Shown piece after piece: positions 18,709 through 29,371 of a DNA stretch of 64,000 bases. The position numbers were made by a program, and so were the translations under genes. Location: the NCBI RefSeq assembly GCF_001898115.1, contig NZ_MKSQ01000007.1, positions 347,324 to 411,323 on the forward strand, given 5' to 3'. The notes under the pieces were generated by a model that was given only the letters and a program-made list of their open reading frames with translations, made no database searches and had not been told where the DNA came from. Source of the DNA: Allobosea sp. 67-29. GTDB taxonomy: Bacteria; Pseudomonadota; Alphaproteobacteria; Rhizobiales; Beijerinckiaceae. The number at the start of each line of letters is the position of its first letter. Within the stretch, counting starts at the first letter, position 1.

Positions 18709-19514
18709 CGCTCCGCTGCGGTGGCATCCCGCGGCGTGCAGAGCGGCTTGTCGCCGCCTTCCCTGATGAAATTCAGGATCTCGTCGATCAGGGGATGCTC
18801 CGAAAACTCCGCCCCGACATCCTCGACGCGCTCGGCCAGCGTCCCTTCATCGGCGAAAAGCAGCCGGTAGGCGCGGCGCAGCTCGTGGATCTGCTCGCGG
18901 GTGAACCCGCGCCGCTTCAGCCCGACGAGATTGAGACCGGCCAGATGCGCCGGGTTGTCACGCACCAGGCCGAACGGAATGACATCGCTCGTCACGCCTG
19001 CGCCGCCCCCGATGAAGGAGTGATCGCCGATCCGGATGAATTGCAGCAGGCCGGCGCCGCCGCCGATGATGACGAAATTACCGATCTTGACATGGCCGGC
19101 GCACATCGCGTTGTTCGAGAACACCACGCCATTGCCGATCTGCGCATCATGCCCGACATGCGAATTGGCGAGGAAGGCGCAGCTGTTCCCGATGACGGTG
19201 GCCATGCCGCCGCCTTCGGTTCCGGGATTCATCGTCACGCCCTCGCGGATGATGCAATCATCGCCGACCGTGAGCGTCGAGGGCTCGCCCCGGTACTTCA
19301 GGTCCTGCGGCGGATGACCGATCGAAGCGAACGGGAAGATCCGCCCGCGTGCGCCGATCGTGGTGCGCCCGGCGACCACGACATGGCTGACGAGCTCGAC
19401 ACCGGCGCCGAGGACGACATCCGGGCCGACCAGGCAGAAGGGGCCGATCTTGACCCCCTCCCCGACCTGCGCCTTGGGGTCCACGATCGCGGTGGGGTGG
19501 ATGGTGCTACTCAT
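18705..19514 (-). CDS. lpxA: UDP-N-acetylglucosamine acyltransferase
   Basis: 269 residues. Hexapeptide repeats run from the start (I-H-P-T-A-I-V-D-P-K-A) to about residue 190 and form a left-handed beta-helix. The catalytic His lies in A-N-S-H-V-G-H-D. The C-terminal helical part ends with F-I-R-E-G. It adds the first 3-hydroxyacyl chain from acyl-ACP to UDP-GlcNAc, the first step of lipid A synthesis. It follows fabZ by 35 nt. Confidence 0.97.
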   Translation of the reverse strand: MSSTIHPTAIVDPKAQVGEGVKIGPFCLVGPDVVLGAGVELVSHVVVAGRTTIGARGRIFPFASIGHPPQDLKYRGEPSTLTVGDDCIIREGVTMNPGTEGGGMATVIGNSCAFLANSHVGHDAQIGNGVVFSNNAMCAGHVKIGNFVIIGGGAGLLQFIRIGDHSFIGGGAGVTSDVIPFGLVRDNPAHLAGLNLVGLKRRGFTREQIHELRRAYRLLFADEGTLAERVEDVGAEFSEHPLIDEILNFIREGGDKPLCTPRDATAAER

Positions 19515-19549
19515 CGAAAACTCTTTGACCTAGCTCGCGCGCGGACTGC

Positions 19550-20008
19550 TCAGGACACCATGGCCGAAATCTCGGCCTCGGCGACGAGGACGCCATCGAC
19601 TTTCGCTTCGCCGCGGTAGAACCAGATGTTGCGCCGGCGGGCGAGCTTGGTGAGATGGAAGCGGAGCTGGTCGCCCGGAGTCACCGGCTTGCGGAACTTC
19701 GCCTTGTCGATCGTGGTGAAGAGCACCGAGTTGACGTGCTGCTCGCCGATGCCGCGCGCGTTCACGACGAGGACACCGGCCGTCTGCGCCATGCCCTCGA
19801 TCATCAGCACCCCCGGAAAGACCGGCCGCTCGGGAAAATGACCGGTGAACTGCGGCTCGTTGGCGGTGACGTTCTTGATGCCGATGCCGGATTCGTCGCC
19901 CTTGATCTCGACGACGCGATCCACCAGCAGAAACGGGTAGCGATGCGGGATGCACGCCATGATCTTCTGGATGTCGATCACATCCAGCGTCGTCGTCGGC
20001 TCGCTCAT
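19550..20008 (-). CDS. fabZ: 3-hydroxyacyl-ACP dehydratase FabZ
   Basis: 152 residues from ATG 20008 (M-S-E-P-T-T-T-L-D). The frame is open upstream, but nothing conserved lies there. The hot-dog fold signature [11 protein letters not shown], the catalytic His in [11 protein letters not shown] and the Glu in M-I-E-G-M-A-Q are intact. It dehydrates 3-hydroxyacyl-ACP. Because LpxA and LpxD use the same acyl-ACP pool, its position between them suits balancing lipid A against fatty-acid synthesis. Confidence 0.97.
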   Translation of the reverse strand: MSEPTTTLDVIDIQKIMACIPHRYPFLLVDRVVEIKGDESGIGIKNVTANEPQFTGHFPERPVFPGVLMIEGMAQTAGVLVVNARGIGEQHVNSVLFTTIDKAKFRKPVTPGDQLRFHLTKLARRRNIWFYRGEAKVDGVLVAEAEISAMVS

Positions 20009-20203
20009 CGCCCCTGTTCTCCACAACTGCGGCGCGCCTGCCCAATCCGCGCGCCGTTTGATCTGTCGCCGCGCCGCCGATCCTTCGCGCCGGGCTGGTT
20101 TCTTGCAATGACCGCCCCTTTGCCGGAAACGAGGCCGGTTCGGCAACAGAAATCTCGGCCGCTCCGGGGATAAGGTCCGTGCCGCCCCGCCTGTCCGGTC
20201 TCG

Positions 20204-21265
20204 TCACTCCTGCGGAGCGTCCCCCTTGCGGCCGCGTCGTGCGACCGCCGCCTTGAGCCAGGCGCTCTCGCGCGCCCAGCTCAGCGCCGGCTGGGCCGGG
20301 TAGCCGCCGAAGCGGGCGCCGCGCGGAATATCGCCGGCGACGCCGCTCTGTGCGGCGACCTGGGCCCCAGCGCCCACGGTCAGATGACCGGCCAGGCCGA
20401 CCTGCCCACCCAGCACGACGAAATCCTCCAGCGTCGAGGAGCCCGCCAGCCCGGTCTGGGCGCAGATGACGCAATGGCGGCCGATGACGCAGTTATGGCC
20501 GATCTGGACGAGGTTATCGATCTTGGTTCCCTCGCCGATCACCGTGTCGCGGCTGGCGCCGCGGTCGATGCAGCTGTTGGCGCCGATCTCGACATCGTCC
20601 TGGACGATCACCCGCCCGATCTGCGGCACCTTCATATGGCCCTTCGGGCTCATGGCGAAGCCGAAGCCGTCCTGCCCGATGCGGGCCCCGGGATGGACGA
20701 TCACGCGGTTGCCGATCAGCGAGGCCTGAATCGTGCTGCCGGCGCCGATCGAGCAGTTGCGCCCGATACGGACCTGCGGGCCGATCACCGCGTGCGAGGC
20801 CACGACCGTGCCTGCTCCGATCTCGGCGCCGGGGCCGATCACGGCTCCGGGGTCGACCGTCACGCCCGGCTCCAGCACCGCCGTGGCATGCACGATGGCG
20901 CCGGGCGCCACACCCTGCGAGGCGAAGACCGATTCAGGCCGCAGCGCCGCCGGGAAGAAGCGCGCCAGAACGCGGGCGAAGGCATGGTAGGGCGCAGGCG
21001 AAACCAGGGCCACGGTCCCCGCCGGTACGCGGTCGGCGAAGCGCGGCGAGACCAGGCACAGGCCGGCCTTGGTGGCAGCCAGCGCCTCGACGTATTTCGG
21101 GTTGTCCATATAGGCGAGATCGGCCGGGCCGGCCATCTCGAGCGCCGCGGCACCCTCGACGCGGCGAGCCGCATCCGCCCCCTCCGGCAGGGAGGCGCCT
21201 GAAATGCTTGCGACCTCGCCGAAATCGAGCGAGGTCGCGAAGGGAAAGAAAACGGGATCTGCCAT
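20204..21265 (-). CDS. lpxD: UDP-3-O-acylglucosamine N-acyltransferase
   Basis: 353 residues from ATG 21265 (M-A-D-P-V-F-F-P-F). An N-terminal uridine-binding domain of about 110 residues is followed by hexapeptide repeats, with the catalytic-region motif I-G-H-N-C-V-I-G. It adds the N-linked hydroxyacyl chain to lipid A precursor. It lies 35 nt downstream of bamA and 195 nt upstream of fabZ; that longer gap shows no clear hairpin or ORF. Confidence 0.96.
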   Translation of the reverse strand: MADPVFFPFATSLDFGEVASISGASLPEGADAARRVEGAAALEMAGPADLAYMDNPKYVEALAATKAGLCLVSPRFADRVPAGTVALVSPAPYHAFARVLARFFPAALRPESVFASQGVAPGAIVHATAVLEPGVTVDPGAVIGPGAEIGAGTVVASHAVIGPQVRIGRNCSIGAGSTIQASLIGNRVIVHPGARIGQDGFGFAMSPKGHMKVPQIGRVIVQDDVEIGANSCIDRGASRDTVIGEGTKIDNLVQIGHNCVIGRHCVICAQTGLAGSSTLEDFVVLGGQVGLAGHLTVGAGAQVAAQSGVAGDIPRGARFGGYPAQPALSWARESAWLKAAVARRGRKGDAPQE

Positions 21266-21300
21266 CGCAATATCCGAAGCGGGGCCGGAGCCCCGCCCCG

Positions 21301-23814
21301 TCAGAACCGCGTGCCGCCGGAGAAGCGGAAGGCCTGGGTGCGGTCGCCACCATACTTGGCGAAGCCGAACGGGCCGTTGCCCCACTGGCCGTCGTCCTTG
21401 CTCAGCGCATAGGCGTAGTCGAAGCGGATCGGCCCCAGCGGCGACTGCCACAGCAGGCTCACGCCGACAGACGAGCGCAGCACGTTCTTGTCGCGCACGC
21501 AGGCGATGTTTGACTGGCCATAGGGCCCACCGCCAGTCGTGACGTTGAACGCCCTCGCCTCGGAACCCGCGGGGCAGCTGCCCAGCGCCGTCTTGGTGCC
21601 GCCGTCGTAGTTGAACAGCGTACCGGCGTCGGCGAAGACCGCGCCGCGCAGGCCGATATCGCGCGGCAGGCCCCAGATCGGGAACTGCACCTCGACCGTG
21701 CCGCCGAAATAGGTCGTGCCGCCGAGCGCGTTGGCCGTGGGATCGTTCAGCACGTCGCGCGGGCCGATGCCGGACGGAGCGAAACCGCGAACCAGTGTCG
21801 GTCCGAGGAAGTAGTGATCGGCCATACGGAGGTTGCCGCTGGTCGCCTGGACGTGGCCGCCCTGGACGCGGATGAAGCCGACGACGTCGTCGAAGATCTC
21901 GCGATAATACCGGGCATCGGCCGCGATGCGCAGGAACTTCGAGTCGCCGCCCACGCCCGCGAACTCCGGCTTCAGCTCCGCGACGAAGCCGTTGCGGGGG
22001 TTCTGCACGTTGTCGAGCGAGTTGTAGTTGAAGTTCAGGCCGACGAGCGAGGTCAGCGTCGAGCCCTGGGCTTCCTTGACCGCGACGCTGGCTTCGCCGT
22101 TGGTCACGCAGTTGTAGACCGCGTCGGCCGGCAGGCCCGACGTATAGCCGGGGGTGATGCCCGGGATCGGATAGGTACAGTCGTTATAGGGACGCGAGGC
22201 CTCGTTCGGGATCTTGATGTTCGTCACGTAGAGCGAATAGCGCGGCGTGACCGAGAATTCTTCCGTGATCGGGAAGGTGAACCGCACCTGACCGCCGGTG
22301 ACGCGGCTCTCGAAGCGGCCGACATTGTAGTTGTCGTTGTACTTCGAGAACAGGTCGAAGCCTGCCGCCACCCGGTAGCCAAGGAAATACGGCTCGGTGA
22401 AGGAGAAGTCGACGCCCTGCGTCCGCTGGCCGAGCGTGCCGGCGATGCGGACGAACTGGCCCTTGCCGAGGAAGTTCGATTCCGACAGCGAGATCTCGCC
22501 GATGGCACCGTCCGAGGTCGAATAGCCGCCGGCGATCGAGAACGAGCCGGTCGCCTTGTCCTCGACGTCGATGTTGACCACGACACGATCCGGTGCCGAG
22601 CCGGGCTCGTTGGTGATGCGGACCTTGTTGAAGAAGCCGAGATTGGTCAGGCGCCGTTCGGCGCGGTCGACCATGACCTTGTTGTAGGCGTCGCCCTCGC
22701 CGAGATCGAGCTCGCGGCGGATGACGTAGTCGCGGGTGCGGGTGTTGCCGCGCACGTTGATGCGCTCGACATAGACCCGCGGCCCCTCGTCGACGACATA
22801 GGTGATGCCGATCACGCGGCCCGACGCATCGCGATCGCCGCGCGGGCGAACCTGCGCGAACGGATGGCCCTCGCGATTGACCTCGGTGGTCAGCGCGACG
22901 AGCGACTTCTCGACCGCCTCGGCGTTGTAGGTGTCGCCCGTCGAGGTGGCGAGATAGCGCTGCAGCCGCCCCGCATCGACGCCGGGGACCGACGAGTCGA
23001 CGCCGACATTGCCGACCTTGTACTGCGGACCTTCCTCGACCTGGATGTCGACCACCCAGCCGCCGGCCTGCTCGTCGAAGCGCGCGGTGTTGTTGACGAT
23101 CTGGAAGTCGGCATAGCCGTTCTTCAGGTAGAAGCGCCGGATCAGTTCGAGATCCGAATTGATGCGGTCCGGATCATAGACGTCCGAGGTCTTGATCCAG
23201 CTCAGGAAATTCATCTCGCTCGAGGACATCAGCCCGCGCAGGCGGCCCGACGAATAAGCGTTGTTGCCCGAGAAGTTGATCGACTTGATGCCGGTCTTCC
23301 CGCTCTCGTTGATGGTGTAGACGACGTCCTGGCGGCCGTTCGGCAGCGGCGCGATGCGGCCGCTGACGGAGGACAGGCCGTAGCCGGCGCGGCGATAGGC
23401 CTCGCGCAGGCGCTCGACGTCGGAATCGATCAGAGCCTGGCTCAGCGGCCCGCCGGCGCGCGACTGCACCACCTGCGACAGCTGCTCGCTCTTCAGGCGG
23501 CGATTGCCCTCGAAGGCCACGCGATTGACGACGCCGCCCTGCTCCTTGACGGAGATCACGGTCTGGGCGCCGCGTCGGCTGACCTGGACGCTGCTGAACA
23601 TGCCCGTCGCCAGCAGGCTCTCGCGAATCTCCTGCGGATTCTCGCGGCCGACGGCGTAGGAGCGGATCGTTTCGGCATCGACTCGCTGATTGCCGTGGAC
23701 AACCACGGCCTGGGCGAACGCAACACCACCACTCACGGCCAAGATCAGGGCCGAAAGTCCGATCGATCGAGAGAGCCGCGCCTTGGTCGTCCGGCTCTTT
23801 TGGGTCGACGTCAT
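21301..23814 (-). CDS. bamA: Outer membrane protein assembly factor BamA
   Basis: 837 residues from ATG 23814. A signal peptide ends G-G-V-A-F-A-Q-A near residue 36. Five POTRA domains follow (to about residue 370), then a 16-strand beta-barrel that includes the conserved R-G-F loop ([10 protein letters not shown]). The last residue is Phe, the usual outer-membrane sorting signal. It inserts beta-barrel proteins, including the LptD encoded in this window. The rseP-bamA-lpxD order is conserved in Gram-negative bacteria. Confidence 0.97.
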   Translation of the reverse strand: MTSTQKSRTTKARLSRSIGLSALILAVSGGVAFAQAVVVHGNQRVDAETIRSYAVGRENPQEIRESLLATGMFSSVQVSRRGAQTVISVKEQGGVVNRVAFEGNRRLKSEQLSQVVQSRAGGPLSQALIDSDVERLREAYRRAGYGLSSVSGRIAPLPNGRQDVVYTINESGKTGIKSINFSGNNAYSSGRLRGLMSSSEMNFLSWIKTSDVYDPDRINSDLELIRRFYLKNGYADFQIVNNTARFDEQAGGWVVDIQVEEGPQYKVGNVGVDSSVPGVDAGRLQRYLATSTGDTYNAEAVEKSLVALTTEVNREGHPFAQVRPRGDRDASGRVIGITYVVDEGPRVYVERINVRGNTRTRDYVIRRELDLGEGDAYNKVMVDRAERRLTNLGFFNKVRITNEPGSAPDRVVVNIDVEDKATGSFSIAGGYSTSDGAIGEISLSESNFLGKGQFVRIAGTLGQRTQGVDFSFTEPYFLGYRVAAGFDLFSKYNDNYNVGRFESRVTGGQVRFTFPITEEFSVTPRYSLYVTNIKIPNEASRPYNDCTYPIPGITPGYTSGLPADAVYNCVTNGEASVAVKEAQGSTLTSLVGLNFNYNSLDNVQNPRNGFVAELKPEFAGVGGDSKFLRIAADARYYREIFDDVVGFIRVQGGHVQATSGNLRMADHYFLGPTLVRGFAPSGIGPRDVLNDPTANALGGTTYFGGTVEVQFPIWGLPRDIGLRGAVFADAGTLFNYDGGTKTALGSCPAGSEARAFNVTTGGGPYGQSNIACVRDKNVLRSSVGVSLLWQSPLGPIRFDYAYALSKDDGQWGNGPFGFAKYGGDRTQAFRFSGGTRF

Positions 23815-24030
23815 CGGGTCGCCTATTCCATTTCTCTGGTCACCACCCCAACAGGGGTCCGCAATCTGGGGGATCGCGGCAGGGCGAGATTTGCAGTGCA
23901 ATCGCTTCTACAAAGTTTCCCGCAGGGTGCAAACCGCCATCATCGTTAATAAAGTATTTTTAAAGACCTCGTTGCCGGGGTGCCACGCGAGCCGCCGCGA
24001 TTCCGCCGCAAACGCGGCAGGCGGGGCCGC

Positions 24031-25179
24031 TCAGAGCAGCCCCTTGACGTGGACGAGGTCGTTCCACGTCACGAACAGCATCAGCATGAGAACGAGCGCC
24101 AGCCCGAGCCGGAATCCGATCTCCTGGGCGCGCGGGCTCAGCGGGCGGCCGCGAACCGCTTCGTAGAGATAGAACAGCAGGTGCCCGCCATCGAGCATCG
24201 GCACCGGCAACAGGTTCATCAGCCCGATCGAGACCGACAGGATCGCGGCGAGATTCATCAGCCCGAACAGGCCGGCGTTCTGCGCCACGGCGCCCGATAC
24301 CTGCGCAATCCGAATCGGGCCCGATAGCTGGTCGGTCGAGGCGCGGCCGCGCACCAGCTTGGCGATGTAGTCATAGGTCTGGGTGACGATGAACCAGCTT
24401 TCGGTGACGCCCTGCTTGACGGAATCGACCAGCCCGAACCGCTGCGTCGTCCAGTCTTCCGGCCGCGGCGAGGCCTTCACGCCGATCACGCCGATGCGCT
24501 GCTTGCCGAGCGGCGAATCCATCTCGACGAGGGCCGGCGTCACCGGCAGGGTCACCGTGCTTCCGCCTCGCTCGACCGTGACGGACAACGTCTCGTCGGG
24601 GCGCGTCTGCACGATGCGCTGCATGTCGGAGAAGCTGTGGATCGGCTGCCCGTCGATCGTGATGACCAGGTCGCCAGGCCGCAGGCCGGCGCGCTCGGCC
24701 GCGCTGCCGGCCACGATCTCGTCGACGCGCGGGGTCAGCATCGGCTTGCCGAAGATGAAGGCCGAGCCGGCGAAGATCAGGATCGCCAGCAGGAAATTGG
24801 CGATCGGCCCGGCAGCCACGATGGCCGCCCGCTCGCCGATCGACTGGGCCGGGAAGGAGCGCGCCCGTTCCTGCGCCGTCATGCGGCTGACGGCCTCGTC
24901 GTCCGGGGCGCTGGAGACGTCGGCGTCACCGGAGAACTTGACGTAGCCGCCGAGCGGGATCAGCGCGAAGCGCCAGCGCGTGCCGTGCCGGTCGTTGAAG
25001 CCGAAAATCTCGCGCCCGAAACCGATGGAGAAGGTCTTCACATCGACGCCGCACCAGCGTCCGACCAGGAAGTGGCCGAGCTCGTGGATGAAGACGACCA
25101 GGGTCAACACAAACAGGAAAGGCACCAGATAGACGAGCACGGAATGCCCGGCGCTGCCGATCGACCCCAGGATTTCCAT
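24031..25179 (-). CDS. rseP: RIP (site-2) metalloprotease RseP
   Basis: 382 residues. The zinc-binding H-E-L-G-H lies at residues 32-36 within the first membrane segment, a single PDZ domain around 125-205, and the third metal-ligand motif P-V-P-M-L-D-G-G-H near the C-terminus, with a final membrane helix. It cleaves transmembrane anti-sigma factors and signal-peptide remnants. It is encoded between dxr (23 nt upstream) and bamA (216 nt downstream). Confidence 0.96.
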   Translation of the reverse strand: MEILGSIGSAGHSVLVYLVPFLFVLTLVVFIHELGHFLVGRWCGVDVKTFSIGFGREIFGFNDRHGTRWRFALIPLGGYVKFSGDADVSSAPDDEAVSRMTAQERARSFPAQSIGERAAIVAAGPIANFLLAILIFAGSAFIFGKPMLTPRVDEIVAGSAAERAGLRPGDLVITIDGQPIHSFSDMQRIVQTRPDETLSVTVERGGSTVTLPVTPALVEMDSPLGKQRIGVIGVKASPRPEDWTTQRFGLVDSVKQGVTESWFIVTQTYDYIAKLVRGRASTDQLSGPIRIAQVSGAVAQNAGLFGLMNLAAILSVSIGLMNLLPVPMLDGGHLLFYLYEAVRGRPLSPRAQEIGFRLGLALVLMLMLFVTWNDLVHVKGLL

Positions 25180-25202
25180 CGAACTCTCCCGATCCTTTCT
25201 TG

Positions 25203-26384
25203 TTAGGTGACAGTGAACGAGGCTTGCGACAAGAGCGAGGCGGCCCGTCGTCGCGCATCATGGTCAATGGCGAGCGCCTCGGCGACGTCGCGCGGGGCTT
25301 TCGCCCCTCCGGCATCCTGCGCGCAGACCTCGGCGACCAGCGCCGCGATCCCGGGAAAGCGGATCCGTCCGGCAAGGAAGGCCGCGACCGCGACCTCGTT
25401 CGCGGCGTTGAGAATGGCGGGCTTGGCGCCGCCTTCGGCGAGCGCCGACAGGGCGAGCCCGAGCGCCGGAAAGCGCTGCAGGTCCGGCCGTTCGAAGCTC
25501 AGCGGCTCGCCGGCAGCGAGATCGAGGAAGCGCGCCGGCGGTGCGTCGAGCCGGCCGTCGATGCCCAGGCAGTGTGCCGCCGCGACCCGCATGTCGGGCA
25601 CCGCCATGCCGGCGCTGACCGAGCCGTCGCGGAAGGTGACGAGCCCGTGCACGACCTGTTGCGGATGGACCAGAACGTCCAGCTGGTCCGGCAAGAGATC
25701 GAAGAGGAAGCGGGCCTCGATCACCTCCAGCCCTTTGTTCATCAGGCCGGCGGAATCGATCGTGATCTTGGCACCCATGGCGTAGTTCGGGTGCTTGAGC
25801 GCCTGCTCGGGGCCGGCGGCCGCGATCCTCTCGGCGCTCCAGGTCCGGAACGGCCCACCCGAGGCGGTGAGCGTCATGCTCCGGATCGAATCGAGCGGCT
25901 CCTGGCCGAGCACCTGGAACAGCGCGTTGTGCTCGGAATCGAGCGGCAGCATCCGCGCGCCGGCGGCGGCCGCGCGCGCCATCACCGCCTCGCCGGCGCA
26001 GACCAGGCTTTCCTTGTTGGCGAGCGCGATCGTCCGGCCCGGCGTCAGGGCCGCGAAGGTCGCCTCCAGCCCCGCCGCCCCCGCAATCGCGCTGACGACG
26101 ATGTCGGCCGGTCGGGCCACGGCCTCCAGCACGGCCGCGCGCCCTGCCCCGCTCGCGATCCCGGTCCCGGCCAGCGCCTGCTTCAACACCGCGCCGGCAG
26201 AGGCGTCGGCGAGCGCGGCGTATCGCGCGCCGACATCGATCGCGACACGCGCGAGCCCCTCGGCATCCCGGCCGCCCACGACGGTATCGATCGCCAGCCG
26301 TTCCGGATTCTCGGCCACCACGTCCCGGACGGAGCGGCCGACGGAGCCGGTAGCCCCCAGAAGCGTGACGGTGCGAAGCGGCAT
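25203..26384 (-). CDS. dxr: 1-deoxy-D-xylulose-5-phosphate reductoisomerase
   Basis: 393 residues from ATG 26384, just 4 nt after the cdsA stop. It has the NADPH-binding L-L-G-A-T-G-S-V-G at the start, A-N-K-E-S-L-V-C-A-G, L-P-L-D-S-E-H-N-A and T-A-S-G-G-P-F-R. It makes MEP from DXP, the committed step of the non-mevalonate isoprenoid pathway that supplies UppS next door. Confidence 0.97.
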   Translation of the reverse strand: MPLRTVTLLGATGSVGRSVRDVVAENPERLAIDTVVGGRDAEGLARVAIDVGARYAALADASAGAVLKQALAGTGIASGAGRAAVLEAVARPADIVVSAIAGAAGLEATFAALTPGRTIALANKESLVCAGEAVMARAAAAGARMLPLDSEHNALFQVLGQEPLDSIRSMTLTASGGPFRTWSAERIAAAGPEQALKHPNYAMGAKITIDSAGLMNKGLEVIEARFLFDLLPDQLDVLVHPQQVVHGLVTFRDGSVSAGMAVPDMRVAAAHCLGIDGRLDAPPARFLDLAAGEPLSFERPDLQRFPALGLALSALAEGGAKPAILNAANEVAVAAFLAGRIRFPGIAALVAEVCAQDAGGAKAPRDVAEALAIDHDARRRAASLLSQASFTVT

Positions 26385-26388
26385 CGGC

Positions 26389-27216
26389 TCAGAGTTCGAT
26401 ATGGAAGGCGAAAAGAGCGAGCCCCGCGAGGACCAGCACGGCCCAGTAGCCGTCCAGCCGGTCGAGGAAGCCGCCATGGCCCGGGATGAGTCCGCTCGAA
26501 TCCTTGGTGCCGAAACGCCGCTTCAGCGCGGATTCGTAGAGATCGCCCGCCTGGCTCGCGACGGAGGCGGCGAGCGAGGCCGCCAGGACGCGGCCGTTCA
26601 CGCCGAACCCGCCGGTCGCCGCCCAGCTCCAGATCAGCGCGCCCGCGACCGTTCCCGCCAGCGTGCCGCCGATCGCGCCGGACCAGGTCTTCTTGGGGCT
26701 GACGCGCGGCATCAGTTTGGGGCCGCCGAGCGTCCGGCCGGTGAAATAGGCGGCGATGTCGGTCAGCCAGACGACGGCGAAGCTCCACAGGATCAGCGCG
26801 AGGCCGGCCACCGGCCAGTCGCGCAGGGCCGGCGTGATAATCGCGAAGGCCAGCGCATAGGCGACGCCGCAGAGCTCGAGCGGCAGGCGTCCCCGGACGA
26901 AGGGAGCCGACAGGGCACCGAGGAGCGCGGCCGCGGCCGTCACCCCTACGACGGCCGCGGAGGACAACGGCAGGAGCGCCAGGGCGAGGCCTGCCACGGC
27001 GACGCCCGCTCCGGCCGCGACGGCGTTGGCACGGCTGACGATCGAGAGCCATTCATAGGCGACGATGCCGGCGACCAGCACCCAGACCAGACGGAACGGC
27101 CAGCCGCCCCACAGCGTGACGGCGAGCACAGCGGCCGCCAGCACCAGCGCCGAGACGACCCGCCGCTTCAGCTCGCTGGCGCCCGGCCCGGGCGCTGCGG
27201 AGGCAGGTTCATTCAC
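26389..27216 (-). CDS. cdsA: Phosphatidate cytidylyltransferase
   Basis: 275 residues from a GTG at 27216 that overlaps the uppS stop (GTGA). The protein has multiple membrane helices and ends with the family signature [11 protein letters not shown] followed by [12 protein letters not shown]. It makes CDP-diacylglycerol for all phospholipids in the inner membrane. The upstream continuation of the frame lies inside uppS and is not coding. Confidence 0.96.
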   Translation of the reverse strand: MNEPASAAPGPGASELKRRVVSALVLAAAVLAVTLWGGWPFRLVWVLVAGIVAYEWLSIVSRANAVAAGAGVAVAGLALALLPLSSAAVVGVTAAAALLGALSAPFVRGRLPLELCGVAYALAFAIITPALRDWPVAGLALILWSFAVVWLTDIAAYFTGRTLGGPKLMPRVSPKKTWSGAIGGTLAGTVAGALIWSWAATGGFGVNGRVLAASLAASVASQAGDLYESALKRRFGTKDSSGLIPGHGGFLDRLDGYWAVLVLAGLALFAFHIEL

Positions 27217-27971
27217 GCGACGTCCACGCTGCGGTCTGCCGGAGCCGCGAGCCCGCCGAAACGACGCTCGCGCTGCCGGTACTGTGCCAGCGCATCCTCG
27301 AAGGCGGCGCGGTCGAAATCCGGCCACATCACCGGGGTGAAGACGAATTCGGCATAGGCCGCCTGCCACAGCAGGAAGTTGGAGATGCGCGTCTCGCCGG
27401 AAGTGCGGATCACGAGCTCCGGATCCGGCAGGTCCCGCGTGTCGAGCCGCGCGGCGAGCGCGGCCTCGTCGATGGCCGATGGATCGATGCGCCCGGCCGC
27501 GACATCAGCGGCGAGCTCGCGAGCGGCCCGCACGATCTCGTCGCGCGAGCCGTAGTTGAAGGCGATCGCCAGGATGAGGCCGGTATTGCCGCGGGTGCGC
27601 GCCTCGGCATGCTCGACGAGGCGGCGCAGCTCCGGCGCCAGGTCCTGCCGGCTGCCGATGATGCGCACCTGCACGTTGGCGCCGGCGAGCTCGGCCAGAT
27701 CCTTCTCGACGAAATGCTTGAGCAGCCCCATCAGGAAGCTGACTTCGGCATGGGGCCGACGCCAGTTCTCGGTCGAGAAGCTGTAGAGCGTCAGCACCGC
27801 GATGCCGAGATCACTGGCATTGCGCACCGTACGCCGCAACGCTTCCAGCCCGCGCCGGTGGCCTTCCTGCCGCGGCAGACCGCGCATCTGCGCCCAGCGG
27901 CCGTTTCCATCCATGATGATGGCGACATGGTTGGGGGTCGATCGCCCCGCATCGCGCTGGCCAGATGACAT
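27213..27971 (-). CDS. uppS: Undecaprenyl (polyprenyl) diphosphate synthase
   Basis: 252 residues from ATG 27971, preferred because GAGG lies 9 nt upstream. In-frame ATGs at 28004 and 28016 are possible and would add 11-15 residues. The family motif [13 protein letters not shown] is followed by [12 protein letters not shown] and I-R-T-S-G-E-x-R-I-S-N-F-L. This cis-prenyltransferase makes the C55 lipid carrier for peptidoglycan and LPS. It is translationally coupled to cdsA. Confidence 0.95.
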   Translation of the reverse strand: MSSGQRDAGRSTPNHVAIIMDGNGRWAQMRGLPRQEGHRRGLEALRRTVRNASDLGIAVLTLYSFSTENWRRPHAEVSFLMGLLKHFVEKDLAELAGANVQVRIIGSRQDLAPELRRLVEHAEARTRGNTGLILAIAFNYGSRDEIVRAARELAADVAAGRIDPSAIDEAALAARLDTRDLPDPELVIRTSGETRISNFLLWQAAYAEFVFTPVMWPDFDRAAFEDALAQYRQRERRFGGLAAPADRSVDVA

Positions 27972-28029
27972 TCGGATGAGCCTCGCTGGGCCGAACTGGG
28001 ACATCACCCCGTCCACGGACGGAGCCGGA

Positions 28030-28593
28030 TCAGACGTGCAGGATTTCCTTTTCCTTGGCCGCCAGCGCCTGGTCGATCTCGGCGATGTGCTGGTCGGTCG
28101 CCTTCTGGACCTGGTCGGACTGGCGCTGGGCGTCGTCCTTGGTCATGTCGCCGTCCTTCTCGAGCTTCTTGAGGATGTCGATGCCGTCGCGGCGGACATG
28201 GCGCACCGCGACCTTGGACTCCTCGGCGTATTTATGGGCGACCTTGACCATCTCCTTGCGGCGCTGCTCGTTGAGCTCGGGGATGCGGATGCGCAGCACC
28301 TGCCCTTCGGTCTGGGGATTGAGGCCGAGGTCGGATTCGCGGACCGCCTTGTCGACGGCCTGGACCATCGAGCGGTCCCAGACCTGGACGCTGAGCAGGC
28401 GCGGCTCGGGCACGGAGACCGTGGCGAGCTGGCTCAGCGGCGTGCGTGCGCCATAGGCCTCGACCGTGATCGGATCGAGCATGTTGGCGGAGGCGCGGCC
28501 GGAACGCAGCGAGGCGAGATCGCCCTTGAAGGACTGCACGGCACCAGCCATGCGGCGCTTGAGGTCGGCGAGGTCGAACGTCGTCTGGGCCAT
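28030..28593 (-). CDS. frr: Ribosome recycling factor
   Basis: 187 residues, the standard length, with the conserved [27 protein letters not shown] and the long C-terminal helix. With EF-G it splits post-termination ribosomes. It is usually directly downstream of pyrH; here a gene on the opposite strand separates them by about 0.8 kb, so frr probably has its own promoter. Confidence 0.98.
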   Translation of the reverse strand: MAQTTFDLADLKRRMAGAVQSFKGDLASLRSGRASANMLDPITVEAYGARTPLSQLATVSVPEPRLLSVQVWDRSMVQAVDKAVRESDLGLNPQTEGQVLRIRIPELNEQRRKEMVKVAHKYAEESKVAVRHVRRDGIDILKKLEKDGDMTKDDAQRQSDQVQKATDQHIAEIDQALAAKEKEILHV

Positions 28594-28686
28594 TTCAATC
28601 AGGACCTTGCAGATAATCGAAAATCGGCGCGACCATGGCGGCGAGGCCGCACAGGGTCAAGATTTACCTGTCCGAACAGCATTTTC

Positions 28687-28706
28687 CTTGCACGGGAGCA
28701 AGGAGA
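28687..28706. repeat. Short inverted repeat in the frr/VOC divergent region
   Basis: TCCTTGC and GCAAGGA arms (7 bp) flank an ACGGGA centre. It lies 94 nt upstream of frr and 139 nt upstream of the VOC gene. It could be an operator for either gene or a leader hairpin; nothing else supports a function. Confidence 0.3.
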
Positions 28707-28844
28707 AAGCCGCCCGAAGCGGGGAAACCGCGGCGGGTGGCTGGAACCAAGCTTGGCAGCCGCCTCCCGCACACCCATCTCCACATTACCGTCTCGCCCC
28801 GCTGCGAGCCAGTTCCCGTTCGCATAAAGCCTTGGAGAAACGGC

Positions 28845-29258
28845 GTGCCCCGGCTGAACCGCATCATCGAGACCGCGCTCTATGTCGACGACCTCGAACG
28901 CGCCCGCACCTTCTACGAAACCAAGCTCGGTCTCGAGCCGCTGCTCAAGACCGCGACGCTGTTCGCCTATGATGTCGGTGGCCAGAGCGTCCTGCTGCTG
29001 TTCCAGCGCGGTCAGTCGCTGCATACCCAGTCCTCTGCCGGCGGCAGCATTCCGCCGCATGACGGGCATGGGCCGCTTCATATCGCCTTCGCCGTGGAGG
29101 AGAGCGAACTCGCCGCCTGGGACGAGAAGCTGCAGCAGCTCGAAATCGCCGTCGAGGGCCGGATGGACTGGGACCGGGGCGGCAGGAGCCTCTATTTCCG
29201 CGATCCCGACGGTCATCTGCTCGAGCTGATGACGCCGGGAATCTGGCGCACCTACTGA
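28845..29258 (+). CDS. VOC-family (glyoxalase-like) protein
   Basis: 137 residues from a GTG at 28845 with GGAGA 7 nt upstream; the frame extends further upstream but without conserved sequence. It is a single glyoxalase/bleomycin-resistance/dioxygenase fold: E-T-A-L-Y-V-D-D-L-E-R-A-R-x-F-Y opens it and Y-F-R-D-P-D-G-H-L-L-E-L closes it with the metal-ligand Glu. H-I-A-F-A-V in the middle supplies a second ligand. Substrate unknown. It lies opposite in sense between pyrH and frr. Confidence 0.85.
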   Translation: MPRLNRIIETALYVDDLERARTFYETKLGLEPLLKTATLFAYDVGGQSVLLLFQRGQSLHTQSSAGGSIPPHDGHGPLHIAFAVEESELAAWDEKLQQLEIAVEGRMDWDRGGRSLYFRDPDGHLLELMTPGIWRTY

Positions 29259-29290
29259 GAGTTCGCCGGGTCTTCAGCGCTCCCCATTCT

Positions 29291-29322
29291 TCGAGATGCC
29301 GTTCCTCGCGGAGCGGCATCTC
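29291..29322. repeat. Inverted repeat between the VOC gene and pyrH
   Basis: CGAGATGCCG and CGGCATCTCG form a perfect 10-bp stem around a 12-nt centre. The preceding CATTCTTCGAG resembles the arms of the palindromic repeats at 5740 and 38919. It lies between two converging genes and could terminate both transcripts. Confidence 0.5.
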
Positions 29323-29371
29323 GGGTCGAGGGCTTCGGAAGTCTCGGGCAGAACCTAGAAATGCCGCCGGC

